NCBI GenBank assembly: GCA_033720695.1
Contig: JAWWCA010000187.1
Coordinates: 1 to 7,032 of the forward strand
Direction of reading: 5' to 3'
Source: DATGQT01 sp033720695
GTDB lineage: Bacteria > Bacteroidota > Rhodothermia > Rhodothermales > Rubricoccaceae
Length of the DNA stretch: 7,032 nucleotides
The translations under genes were made by a program, and so were the position numbers. This document shows, one piece after another, positions 1 through 5,000 of this stretch (the stretch's first letter is position 1; each line of letters starts with the position of its first letter). The notes below the pieces were generated by a model. That model searched no databases and was not told the origin of the DNA. It saw only the letters and a list, made by a program, of their open reading frames with translations.

Positions 1-1
1 C

Positions 2-109
2 CTGGAGGCGGCGGGCGTCCGGCTCGGCGAGACCTACCCCGCGCCGATCGTGGACCACGCCGAGCGCCGCGAGGAGGCCCTCGCGGCGCTCAGCGCGCTG
101 AACGCATGA
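2..109 (+). CDS. Deoxyribodipyrimidine photolyase / cryptochrome family, C-terminal end (partial)
   Basis: Only the last 35 codons and the TGA stop (107-109) are in the window; the gene begins upstream. The tail reads LGETYPAPIVDHAERREEAL and then ends in SALNA. A YP-x-PIVDH segment followed by an Arg/Glu/Ala-rich helix is the characteristic end of the FAD-binding domain of class I photolyases. These use light to split cyclobutane pyrimidine dimers in DNA through a reduced FAD. The catalytic FAD pocket and antenna domain lie outside the window, so repair activity versus a cryptochrome-like role cannot be judged. The gene converges with the secreted-protein gene, leaving only 6 bp between the two stops and no visible terminator hairpin. 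Confidence 0.85.
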   Translation: MEAAGVRLGETYPAPIVDHAERREEALAALSALNA

Positions 110-115
110 GGCACG

Positions 116-517
116 TCACTCCATGCTGTCCATGCTGTGGAGGGTGTAGAGGTTGTCCTTGTGCTCCTGGCACATGGGGTCGAAGCGCGAGAACCAGTCG
201 GCGTCGCGGGCATTGACGCGCTCGAGCATGTCGCTCCAGGCCTCGAGGAAGCTGGCGTGGTCGTCCGTGACCATGTACCAGTTGTAGTTCCACTCGTCGC
301 CCCAGGCGTGGGTGAGGAAGCCCCAGTCGTGGATGACGCCCTCGGCCTCCATCTCGGCGAGGACGGGGGCGAAGAGGGTTTCCGAGAGCTCCATGGCGCC
401 CGCCATGTCGTCGCAGATGTGCTGGTTCATCATCATGAACCGGGTCTGCATGTCGTCCTGTGCGAGAGCGGCGGGCGCGAGGAGGAGGAGGGCGAGGAGG
501 GTGAGGAGGGGGCGCAT
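116..517 (-). CDS. Small secreted protein of unknown function (133 aa)
   Basis: The start at 515-517 is chosen because it opens directly on a textbook Sec signal peptide: MRP, a Leu/Ala-rich core at residues 4-15, then APAALAQ with likely cleavage after ALA (residue 19). The mature part is about 114 residues, acidic and aromatic-rich. Around residues 65-81 it has a run of Trp and Tyr (HDWGF, HAWGDEWNYNWYM), then two amphipathic stretches. Two cysteines, C35 and C116, could form a disulfide in the periplasm. The WGDEWN segment and overall size loosely suggest a small dimeric alpha/beta-barrel (ABM/EthD-like) fold, but this is a guess and no function is claimed. A promoter candidate (552-583) and a CCTCTCC leader (526-532) precede it. 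The gene is divergent from the membrane-protein gene at 660. Confidence 0.82.
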   Translation of the reverse strand: MRPLLTLLALLLLAPAALAQDDMQTRFMMMNQHICDDMAGAMELSETLFAPVLAEMEAEGVIHDWGFLTHAWGDEWNYNWYMVTDDHASFLEAWSDMLERVNARDADWFSRFDPMCQEHKDNLYTLHSMDSME

Positions 518-525
518 GGCGGTGG

Positions 526-532
526 GGAGAGG
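526..532 (-). promoter_or_regulatory. CCTCTCC pyrimidine leader before the secreted-protein gene
   Basis: On the minus strand an exact CCTCTCC lies 8 nt upstream of the ATG at 517, where a Shine-Dalgarno sequence would normally be. No AGGAGG-like purine box is present. It is one of five identical occurrences in this window; its role is inferred only from position. Confidence 0.4.
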
Positions 533-551
533 ATGTGGAGGTGAACGCCTG

Positions 552-583
552 CGAACATAGCCGGTAGCGGGCAAAGTCACAAC
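552..583 (-). promoter_or_regulatory. Candidate Bacteroidota-type promoter for the secreted-protein gene
   Basis: Read on the minus strand, GTTG (580-583) is followed by 20 nt and then TATGTTCG (552-559). This resembles the Bacteroidota primary-sigma promoter (TTTG, about 19 nt, TAnnTTTG), with one mismatch in the -7 element. It sits 34 nt before the start codon at 517. A second candidate in the window (4958-4990) has nearly the same layout, which supports the call. Confidence 0.5.
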
Positions 584-650
584 CGTGGACAGCCGGTGCG
601 GGAGCCGCAGGGGGCGCCGGGCGTGAGAGGGCGGCCCCTCTCCTCCTTCC

Positions 651-657
651 CCTCTCC
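651..657 (+). promoter_or_regulatory. CCTCTCC leader inside a 23-nt pyrimidine run before the ATG at 660
   Basis: Positions 635-657 are 23 consecutive pyrimidines, ending in CCTCTCC only 2 nt before the start codon. There is no Shine-Dalgarno sequence. This is the longest pyrimidine run of the five leaders seen in the window. Confidence 0.4.
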
Positions 658-659
658 GA

Positions 660-911
660 ATGGACTGGCTCGATCTCCTCCAGTGGCCCGCCATGGCCGT
701 CACCGTCGCCGCCACCGGCCTCGTCGGCACGCAGTCGGCCACGTTTCGCGAATGGGGGTTCTGGCTGTTCCTCCTCTCCAACGCGCTCTGGGTCGCGTGG
801 GGCTGGTACGCGGCGGCCTGGGCGCTCGTCGTGCTCCAGGTGGCCCTCGCCGTGATGAACGTGCGCGGCGCGCGGAAGAACGACGAGGCCGAGGACGACG
901 AGGGCGCCTGA
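660..911 (+). CDS. Small three-helix membrane protein, unknown function (83 aa)
   Basis: The protein has three hydrophobic segments at about residues 8-25, 32-48 and 50-67, followed by an Arg/Lys patch (RGARKN) and a very acidic tail (DEAEDDEGA) that probably faces the cytoplasm. The second and third segments are separated by a tight Gly-Trp-Tyr turn. The pattern SNALWVAWGWY followed later by VMNVRG looks like half of a three-helix-bundle transporter such as SemiSWEET or PnuC, which work as dimers or duplicated bundles. That likeness is by eye and weak. Codon bias matches the GC-rich neighbours. The start is immediately preceded by a pyrimidine-only leader. The gene converges with the DinB-like gene, with 4 bp between stops. 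Confidence 0.75.
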   Translation: MDWLDLLQWPAMAVTVAATGLVGTQSATFREWGFWLFLLSNALWVAWGWYAAAWALVVLQVALAVMNVRGARKNDEAEDDEGA

Positions 912-915
912 GCCC

Positions 916-1461
916 TCAGCCGGTCGGCCGCGGCCCCTCGGGCGTGGGCGTCCAGCGGAGGCGGGCGCGGCCGTCGTCGTGCGTCTCGTAGAAGCCGAGG
1001 TCCGCGCTGGCCCGCGCCTTCGCCAGCCACACGATCTGCCCCGTGTGCATGGCGAAGTGCTCGACGACGTGGTAGACGGCGTAGAGCCCGGTGACGGGGT
1101 TGCCCTGCAGCGTGTAGGAGGCCGCGAGCGCGTCGGCGTCGGCGCGCGCGAGCACGGCGCACCCGTCGTCCACGGCGCCGCGGAGGCGGGCGAGCACCTC
1201 GGCCTTCCCGAGCCCGCCCGTCGCGGCGAACTCGGCCGGGCGGTCGCGGACGTCCGGCGCGCCGCCGAGGCCGTGGACGAGCCACTGCCGCACGTTGCCG
1301 GCGAGGTGGAGGGCGAGGTTGCCGGCGCTGTTGGAGGCATCGTTGGGCCGCCACCACAGGTCCTCCTCGCTCATGCGGTCGAGGGCGGCCTCGATCTTGG
1401 GGAGGAAGTCGCCGCGGAGGAAGGCGCGGGACTGGTCGAGGAAGGCGCGGGCGAGGTCCAT
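916..1461 (-). CDS. DinB/DUF1572-like four-helix metal-binding protein (181 aa)
   Basis: The sequence fits the DinB/YfiT-like superfamily: an N-terminal helix (FLDQSRAFLRGDFLPKIEAA), the segment DLWWRPNDASNSAGNLALHL, and a C-terminal helix with HVVEHFAMHTGQI. The expected metal-binding triad is visible as H52, H135 and H139. Family members are putative metal-dependent hydrolases or thiol S-transferases (bacillithiol, mycothiol); the substrate here is unknown. ATG 1461 is chosen because family homology begins there. The frame stays open to an ATG at 1542, which would add 27 unrelated residues. The first six codons lie inside the 38-bp repeat 1443-1480, so the native upstream region has been displaced by the insert. 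Unlike five other genes here, it lacks the CCTCTCC leader. Confidence 0.88.
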   Translation of the reverse strand: MDLARAFLDQSRAFLRGDFLPKIEAALDRMSEEDLWWRPNDASNSAGNLALHLAGNVRQWLVHGLGGAPDVRDRPAEFAATGGLGKAEVLARLRGAVDDGCAVLARADADALAASYTLQGNPVTGLYAVYHVVEHFAMHTGQIVWLAKARASADLGFYETHDDGRARLRWTPTPEGPRPTG

Positions 1462-1480
1462 GGTGATACGTACTGCGTGA
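1443..1480. repeat. 38-bp direct repeat, copy 1 (spans the start of the DinB-like gene)
   Basis: This stretch is identical, base for base, to 2253-2290. It covers the first six codons of the minus-strand DinB-like gene, its start codon and 19 bp upstream. The flanking bases on both sides differ from copy 2 (1441-1442 versus 2251-2252, and 1481 versus 2291), so the repeat ends are sharp. It contains the palindromes CCATGG (1458-1463) and TACGTA (1467-1472). Confidence 0.95.
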
Positions 1481-1498
1481 TACGTGAGGCGCAACGAG
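1464..1498. repeat. Degenerate 7-bp periodic tract
   Basis: Read in sevens, the sequence is TGATACG, TACTGCG, TGATACG, TGAGGCG, CAACGAG. A TACG/TGCG core recurs every 7 bp. A related tract lies at 2311-2352. The first two units lie in 38-bp repeat copy 1, and the third begins in it and runs past its end. The pattern resembles short tandem heptamer repeats found between genes in some bacteria; any function is unknown. Confidence 0.55.
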
Positions 1499-1590
1499 GG
1501 CTGGTGGCGACCGCGATAGTTGAATACAGCAACGGGGGTCATACGTCACTCGTCCGGGGCAGGCATAGGCGTGGTATGCTCTGCAACTGA

Positions 1591-1616
1591 TGCAGTGATT
1601 GCTGAGCGACACTGCA
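1591..1616. promoter_or_regulatory. Inverted repeat upstream of the insert gene (operator candidate)
   Basis: TGCAGTG (1591-1597) and CACTGCA (1610-1616) form a perfect 7-bp dyad with a 12-nt centre that itself contains GCT-G-AGC. It lies about 78 bp before the start at 1694. It could be a binding site for a dimeric regulator, possibly the gene's own winged-helix-like tail. A chance dyad cannot be excluded. Confidence 0.35.
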
Positions 1617-1693
1617 ACCTAAGTGATTATATTCACTCGATCGCATCCATCGTGCGCGATGCATCCACTGCCGAAGCCCTTGGATAATACAGC

Positions 1694-2242
1694 ATGTCCC
1701 CCGTTCCTGGCCCGCCCTCTACCACGACCATCGGTCTTATACTGGCTGCGGCCGCAGCCATTGTCATTCTATCGTGTATTGTCATAGCAATCAAAATCGG
1801 GGGAAGTGACAAATTAGATAAATTATCTACATACCTTGGGTTAAGTGGGACCCTATACGGATTAATAGTATCGGTAATTGCTCTTTGGCTAAGTATAGAA
1901 TTCTACAAAGCTGGAAACGAGTATTCCATTCAGACGCAGACAATGGTGGATACTTTTGTAGTTCAACAATTAATAGCTGAACGAGAAGTTATAGGAAGTG
2001 ACCTCAACGTTTTTGAAAACATAAATGATAATGAATACTTAGAAAGAGAGATTCTTCATTTTGACGAAGATGTTATGGCGAGTCCTATGATGGAGCATTA
2101 CGTGAACACCTCGATTGAGCGTCTTAAGATGATGAATCTTATTGAGCGACGCGCTGAAGGAGATGGTGTAGGTTTCGATATTACCGAATATGGTGAAAAG
2201 ATCTATAGTAGAATTCAGGCGGAATGGTATCATATGTACTGA
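1694..2242 (+). CDS. Orphan two-TM protein with winged-helix-like C-terminal domain (182 aa)
   Basis: I do not recognise a named family. Residues 12-34 (Ile/Ala-rich) and 46-70 (LGLSGTLYGLIVSVIALWLS) are two transmembrane helices joined by a short Lys/Asp loop. The first 11 residues are Pro/Thr-rich. From about residue 72 the protein is soluble and helical. Residues 112-175 look like a winged-helix domain: EYLEREI helix, a polar helix, then YVNTSIERLKMMNLIERR, a short Gly turn, and GFDITEYGEKIYSRI, as in the 'L..L...GLI...(Y/F).(L/I)T..G' pattern of MarR/ArsR-type wings. The tail may therefore bind DNA or act as a protein-interaction module at the membrane. Codon use is strikingly AT-rich compared with every neighbour, which indicates recent transfer. 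It is the only gene in the repeat-bracketed insert. It has neither a clear Shine-Dalgarno sequence nor the CCTCTCC leader. Confidence 0.78.
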   Translation: MSPVPGPPSTTTIGLILAAAAAIVILSCIVIAIKIGGSDKLDKLSTYLGLSGTLYGLIVSVIALWLSIEFYKAGNEYSIQTQTMVDTFVVQQLIAEREVIGSDLNVFENINDNEYLEREILHFDEDVMASPMMEHYVNTSIERLKMMNLIERRAEGDGVGFDITEYGEKIYSRIQAEWYHMY

Positions 2243-2271
2243 CTAGTGGGAGAGGCGCGGGCGAGGTCCAT
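2230..2271 (-). pseudogene. 13-codon remnant of the DinB-like gene start
   Basis: The second 38-bp repeat copy carries the same ATG and first codons as the real DinB-like gene. Reading from 2271 gives MDLARA, then SPTSQYI, then a TGA at 2230-2232, so it diverges into insert sequence and stops. It marks where the 5' end of the gene was duplicated. It cannot encode a DinB-fold protein. Confidence 0.5.
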
Positions 2272-2290
2272 GGTGATACGTACTGCGTGA
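2253..2290. repeat. 38-bp direct repeat, copy 2
   Basis: Identical over 38 bp to 1443-1480, 810 bp away and in the same orientation. It lies 10 bp after the insert gene's stop codon. DNA beyond it (2291-2345) is probably the original upstream region of the DinB-like gene, now cut off from it by the insert. Confidence 0.95.
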
Positions 2291-2310
2291 GGGAGGCTGA
2301 CCCCCAAATC

Positions 2311-2352
2311 TTACGCGTTACGCAGCACGGATTACGCAGGACGGGTCACGAC
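2311..2352. repeat. Degenerate heptamer tract (TTACGCA-like)
   Basis: Six consecutive 7-mers read TTACGCG, TTACGCA, GCACGGA, TTACGCA, GGACGGG, TCACGAC, all with an ACG core in phase. The last unit overlaps the stop codon of the DUF294 protein gene (2346-2348). It shares its period and TACG core with 1464-1498. No hairpin terminator is evident here. Confidence 0.55.
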
Positions 2353-4268
2353 GCGCCGTAGCGCTTGCTGAGGGTCTGCTGCGCCTCCTGGACGGTCTTG
2401 AGCGTCTCCTTGAGCAGGTTCTGCTGGCTCTTGTGGAGCGTGCCGGGATCGACCCAGTCGTCGGGCGGCTCGCCCACCTCGGCCTGACGCATCTGGTGGC
2501 GGATGTGGAGGTCGGCGAGCGTGCGGAAGGCGGGGAGCAGCGCCTTGGCCTCGGCCGCCGACGGGCTCTCGGAGCCGGCGACGTGGCGGAGCCGGTCGAA
2601 CGTGCTGGTCGACTTGAGGTAGCCCGCTTCGAGGGCGAGGGCGCGGGCCATGTCCACGACGGGCCGGATGCCGCGGGTGCGGAGATCGAACCCCTCGCGG
2701 CCGGCCTCGTCGCGGTCGAGCTCGAACCGGCCGAAGAACGAGATCGGCACGTTGACCTCCGTCGCCTTCGCCATCAGGATCGTGATCAGCCGCCGCGTGG
2801 GGACGTGCGCGGCGATGGCCTCGAGGAGGGCGTCGCCGAGGTCGACGTCGCCGTGGATGGGGCGGACGTCGAAGCAGACGGCGGCGCGGCGCGTGGCCTG
2901 GGCGTCGACGCCCTCGGCCCACTGGCGGTAGGCGGCCTGCCACTGGCTCAGCGGCTGGCGGAACGCCTCCTGCCGGGCGAGGATGCCGCTCTCGAACGGG
3001 GCGAGGCCGCACTGCTCGAGCCCGTCGCAGGCGGCCTCGGCGAGGGCGCCGTACCACGCGGCCGCCTGCGCCGCGTCGTCCACGTCGGTGGGGTCGCCGT
3101 AGACGAGGCCGTTGTCCTGGCGGGCGAAGAGCGTGCTCTCGCGGCGGCCCGGCGTCCCGAACGAGAGCCACGCCCACTCCGCGGCCGGGCCCTCGACGGC
3201 CGCCTCCGGGCGCTCCTCGCGGAGCCGCTGCTCGACGAGATGGAGCAGGCGGCGCTTGAGCTGGTCGTCGAGCTCGGCGATGACGTCGAGGAGGTCCTCG
3301 CTCTGGACGCCCTGCTGGTAGAGGCGGAGGAGGCGGCGGTTGCTCTCGGCCCGGATGTCGGCGAGGGCCTCGACGGAGGCGGCCCGCTCGATGAGCTCGG
3401 TCGTGGCGACGGGGTCGAGGCCGCGGTAGTGGCTGATGTCGTCGGTGGAGAGCCGCCCGAGCCCGAGGGGGGCGTCCTCGCGGCCGGCCTCGCCCGCCTC
3501 CGGGTCCACGACGATGACGCGGCGGATGCGGTGGCGCATCATCGTCTTGACGGCGTCGAAGAGCCGCTCGTTGCTGCCGAGCGCGATGGGCGGCTTCTCG
3601 ACGAGCGCCATCACGGGGGTGTCGCCGCCCTTCCCGGCGGCGACGACCTTCTCGACGAGGTCGCCCTCGGTGACGACGCCCACGGGGGCCCCTTCCTGCA
3701 CCACGACGACGGCGTCGGCGTCAATCTCGCTCATGACGCGGGCGGCCTCTCGGACGGTGGCGTCGGCGCCCACCGTCGCCGGCTCGCCGCGGAGCAGCGA
3801 CGAGACCGCGGTGTCGAAGAGGAGGAAGGCGCCGCTGGCGTCGAGGTCGGTGTCGAGGCCGCGGACGTACCGCTTGATGTCCTCCTCGAAGAAGTGGGCG
3901 AAGTCGTCGTTCTCCTTGAGGAGGGTGCGGAAGTAGTCGGCCGAGACGAGGGCGCACGTCGTGGGCTCGACGGCGCGGGCCTCGTAGGGCAGGATGCCGC
4001 CCTGCATCAGGCCGTAGGAGCCGAACTGCGCCCCCTCGCCGCACATGTCGATGAGCCGCTGCTCCTCGACGTTCATCAGCCGCACGAGCCCGCTCTCGAC
4101 GACGTAGAGCGCGCGGTGGACGTCCTGCCCCTGTTCGAGGATGATCTCGCCGGGCTCGAAGATCTCCAGCGTCGAGATGAGGCCGCGGCGCTGGCTGCCG
4201 GAGAGGTAGGAGAAGGGGACGGTGCGCTCGAGGAGGCCGGCGAGGCGCTCGGTGATCGAAGAGGACAT
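2346..4268 (-). CDS. cNMP-binding / CBS-pair / DUF294 nucleotidyltransferase-like signalling protein (640 aa)
   Basis: The domain order is clear. A cNMP-binding (CAP_ED) fold at about residues 17-135 contains PGEIILEQGQDVHRALYVVESG. Two CBS motifs follow at about 163-210 and 217-280. A DUF294 GlnD-like nucleotidyltransferase domain at about 305-460 has the core SFGTPGRRE followed by RQDNGLVY (369-390). A DUF294 C-terminal domain at about 485-630 contains FGRFELD and DLRTRGIRPVVDMARAL. Family members are predicted cytoplasmic signal-sensing proteins; the protein target is unknown. Two oddities stand out. The cyclic-nucleotide pocket lacks the usual GE and RA pair (it reads FGSYGLMQGGILPYEARA), so cAMP binding is doubtful. 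The first Asp of the catalytic D-x-D is Arg (R383-Q-D385). Length is normal for the family. The ATG at 4268 follows two tandem CCTCTCC leaders. Confidence 0.92.
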   Translation of the reverse strand: MSSSITERLAGLLERTVPFSYLSGSQRRGLISTLEIFEPGEIILEQGQDVHRALYVVESGLVRLMNVEEQRLIDMCGEGAQFGSYGLMQGGILPYEARAVEPTTCALVSADYFRTLLKENDDFAHFFEEDIKRYVRGLDTDLDASGAFLLFDTAVSSLLRGEPATVGADATVREAARVMSEIDADAVVVVQEGAPVGVVTEGDLVEKVVAAGKGGDTPVMALVEKPPIALGSNERLFDAVKTMMRHRIRRVIVVDPEAGEAGREDAPLGLGRLSTDDISHYRGLDPVATTELIERAASVEALADIRAESNRRLLRLYQQGVQSEDLLDVIAELDDQLKRRLLHLVEQRLREERPEAAVEGPAAEWAWLSFGTPGRRESTLFARQDNGLVYGDPTDVDDAAQAAAWYGALAEAACDGLEQCGLAPFESGILARQEAFRQPLSQWQAAYRQWAEGVDAQATRRAAVCFDVRPIHGDVDLGDALLEAIAAHVPTRRLITILMAKATEVNVPISFFGRFELDRDEAGREGFDLRTRGIRPVVDMARALALEAGYLKSTSTFDRLRHVAGSESPSAAEAKALLPAFRTLADLHIRHQMRQAEVGEPPDDWVDPGTLHKSQQNLLKETLKTVQEAQQTLSKRYGAS

Positions 4269-4276
4269 CGGACGGG

Positions 4277-4290
4277 GGAGAGGGGAGAGG
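4277..4290 (-). promoter_or_regulatory. Tandem CCTCTCC leader before the DUF294 protein gene
   Basis: Two exact, adjacent CCTCTCC copies on the minus strand lie inside a 17-nt pyrimidine run (4274-4290). The nearer copy ends 8 nt before the ATG at 4268. No Shine-Dalgarno sequence is present. Confidence 0.4.
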
Positions 4291-4407
4291 CAGCCGAAAG
4301 ACGCGCCAGCGAGGGCCGGGATCCGCGCGGGGTCAGGGAGCCGGGCGGGCGGGGCTGGAGGGAAGGTAGAGGACAGCCGCGGAACCGACCGCCTCCGGCG
4401 TCGGGGC

Positions 4408-4935
4408 TCAGTCCCCGGCCGGCCGGAAGTCCTGGCTCGGGAAGCTGCCCGCCGCCGGGGCGACGATGCGGACGAAGCCGTGGCCCGTCGTCTCGTGGCA
4501 GCTGTTGCACGCGGCGACGAGGCGGGCGTAGGCCTCGCCGAAGTCGGCCGCGGCGGGGCCTGCCGCGCCGAGGGCCTGGGCCTCCACGGCCTCCTCGACG
4601 CGCTCCAGGGCCGGGGGCACGAGCGACGCCACGAGGGCGTCGAGCGCGTTCCCGTCCTCGACGTAGCCGCCGGCCTCGACCTCCTCGAACGTCTCCTCCA
4701 GCTCGTGGACGTAGAACTGGGCGAGGGCGGCGTTGCCGTTCTCGCCGGCGAGGTAGAGCTTCTCGGTGTAGCGCTGGATGTAGGCCATGAGGTGGGCCAA
4801 CTCCTCGGCCGTCTCGGCGTCGCCTTCGGCCTCCTCCGCCTCGGGCGCGGGGGACGTCCGGAGGGCGACGACGAGCGCGAGGAGCGCCGTCACGAGGGCG
4901 AACGCGGCGAGGACGGTGGCGAGGCGGGCGGGCAT
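4408..4935 (-). CDS. Membrane-anchored monohaem cytochrome c, cytochrome c'-like (175 aa)
   Basis: One CxxCH haem c attachment motif, CNSCH, is at residues 143-147 near the C-terminus. An N-terminal hydrophobic segment (residues 5-25, no obvious cleavage site) would export and tether the protein. An acidic linker (residues 30-45) follows, then a helical region (MAYIQRYTEKLYLAGENGN, FYVHELEETFEEVEAGG). Helices followed by a C-terminal CxxCH are typical of four-helix cytochromes c'/c-prime-like. Such proteins carry electrons or bind small gases in the periplasm; the partner is unknown here. The start at 4935 is chosen because it opens on the export segment and follows a leader and promoter candidate. 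The longer upstream open frame is Pro/Arg-rich shadow. No oxidase genes are adjacent. Confidence 0.85.
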   Translation of the reverse strand: MPARLATVLAAFALVTALLALVVALRTSPAPEAEEAEGDAETAEELAHLMAYIQRYTEKLYLAGENGNAALAQFYVHELEETFEEVEAGGYVEDGNALDALVASLVPPALERVEEAVEAQALGAAGPAAADFGEAYARLVAACNSCHETTGHGFVRIVAPAAGSFPSQDFRPAGD

Positions 4936-4942
4936 GGAGAGG
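4936..4942 (-). promoter_or_regulatory. CCTCTCC leader abutting the cytochrome c start codon
   Basis: The exact minus-strand heptamer directly touches the ATG at 4935, with no spacer. It is one of five such leaders in the window. Confidence 0.4.
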
Positions 4943-4957
4943 CGGTCTGGACGCGCC

Positions 4958-4990
4958 GAAACGTAGCCGCGGCACACGACGAGGCGCAAC
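4958..4990 (-). promoter_or_regulatory. Candidate Bacteroidota-type promoter for the cytochrome c gene
   Basis: On the minus strand GTTG (4987-4990), a 21-nt spacer, and TACGTTTC (4958-4965) match TTTG-N19-TAnnTTTG closely, with one mismatch in the -7 element. It ends 22 nt before the start codon and lies just upstream of the HsdR-N-like gene's stop (5001), so the cytochrome can be transcribed separately. Confidence 0.5.
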
Positions 4991-5000
4991 CAGGCCGGCG

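Larger units (their letters stand above)
1481..2252. mobile_element. AT-rich insert of 772 bp bracketed by 38-bp direct repeats
   Basis: Between the two repeat copies lies a segment whose base composition falls well below that of the rest of the window, most strongly at about 1790-2245 where TTA, ATA and AGA codons are common. It holds one gene (1694-2242) and about 210 bp of mostly non-coding upstream DNA with an inverted repeat (1591-1616). The insert plus one repeat is 810 bp. I see no transposase, integrase, terminal inverted repeats or attC-like GTTRRRY/RYYYAAC pair. The identical repeats suggest integration at a site in the 5' end of the DinB-like gene, either by a recombinase acting in trans or by homologous or slippage events. 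A 38-bp duplication is too long for the usual IS target duplication. The left 80 bp are closer to host composition, so the exact foreign boundary is uncertain. Confidence 0.7.

Noticed and set aside
90..1340. 416-residue minus-strand open frame
   Set aside because: Ser/Pro/Arg/His-rich shadow overlapping three better-supported genes in other frames.
1462..1542. Longer DinB-like protein starting at ATG 1542
   Set aside because: The extra 27 residues lie in repeat and insert sequence and show no family similarity, which begins at 1461.
2039..2233. 64-residue minus-strand open frame within the insert
   Set aside because: Antisense to the two-TM protein gene, with no supporting motif or leader.
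1481..2252. Integron cassette
   Set aside because: No attC-like structure (RYYYAAC...GTTRRRY) is seen; the bracketing repeats are plain direct repeats that include host coding sequence.
1481..2252. Insertion sequence or MITE
   Set aside because: No terminal inverted repeats at either end, no transposase, and a 38-bp duplication is far longer than normal target duplications.
1464..2352. CRISPR array
   Set aside because: Only two 38-bp copies 810 bp apart, and the 7-bp tracts have no spacers; no cas gene is present.
2433..4790. 785-residue open frame on the plus strand opposite the DUF294 protein
   Set aside because: Antisense shadow of a GC-rich gene. It is low in complexity (Ala/Gly/Glu/Val/Arg), shows no domain, and the opposite strand has a fully recognisable multi-domain protein.
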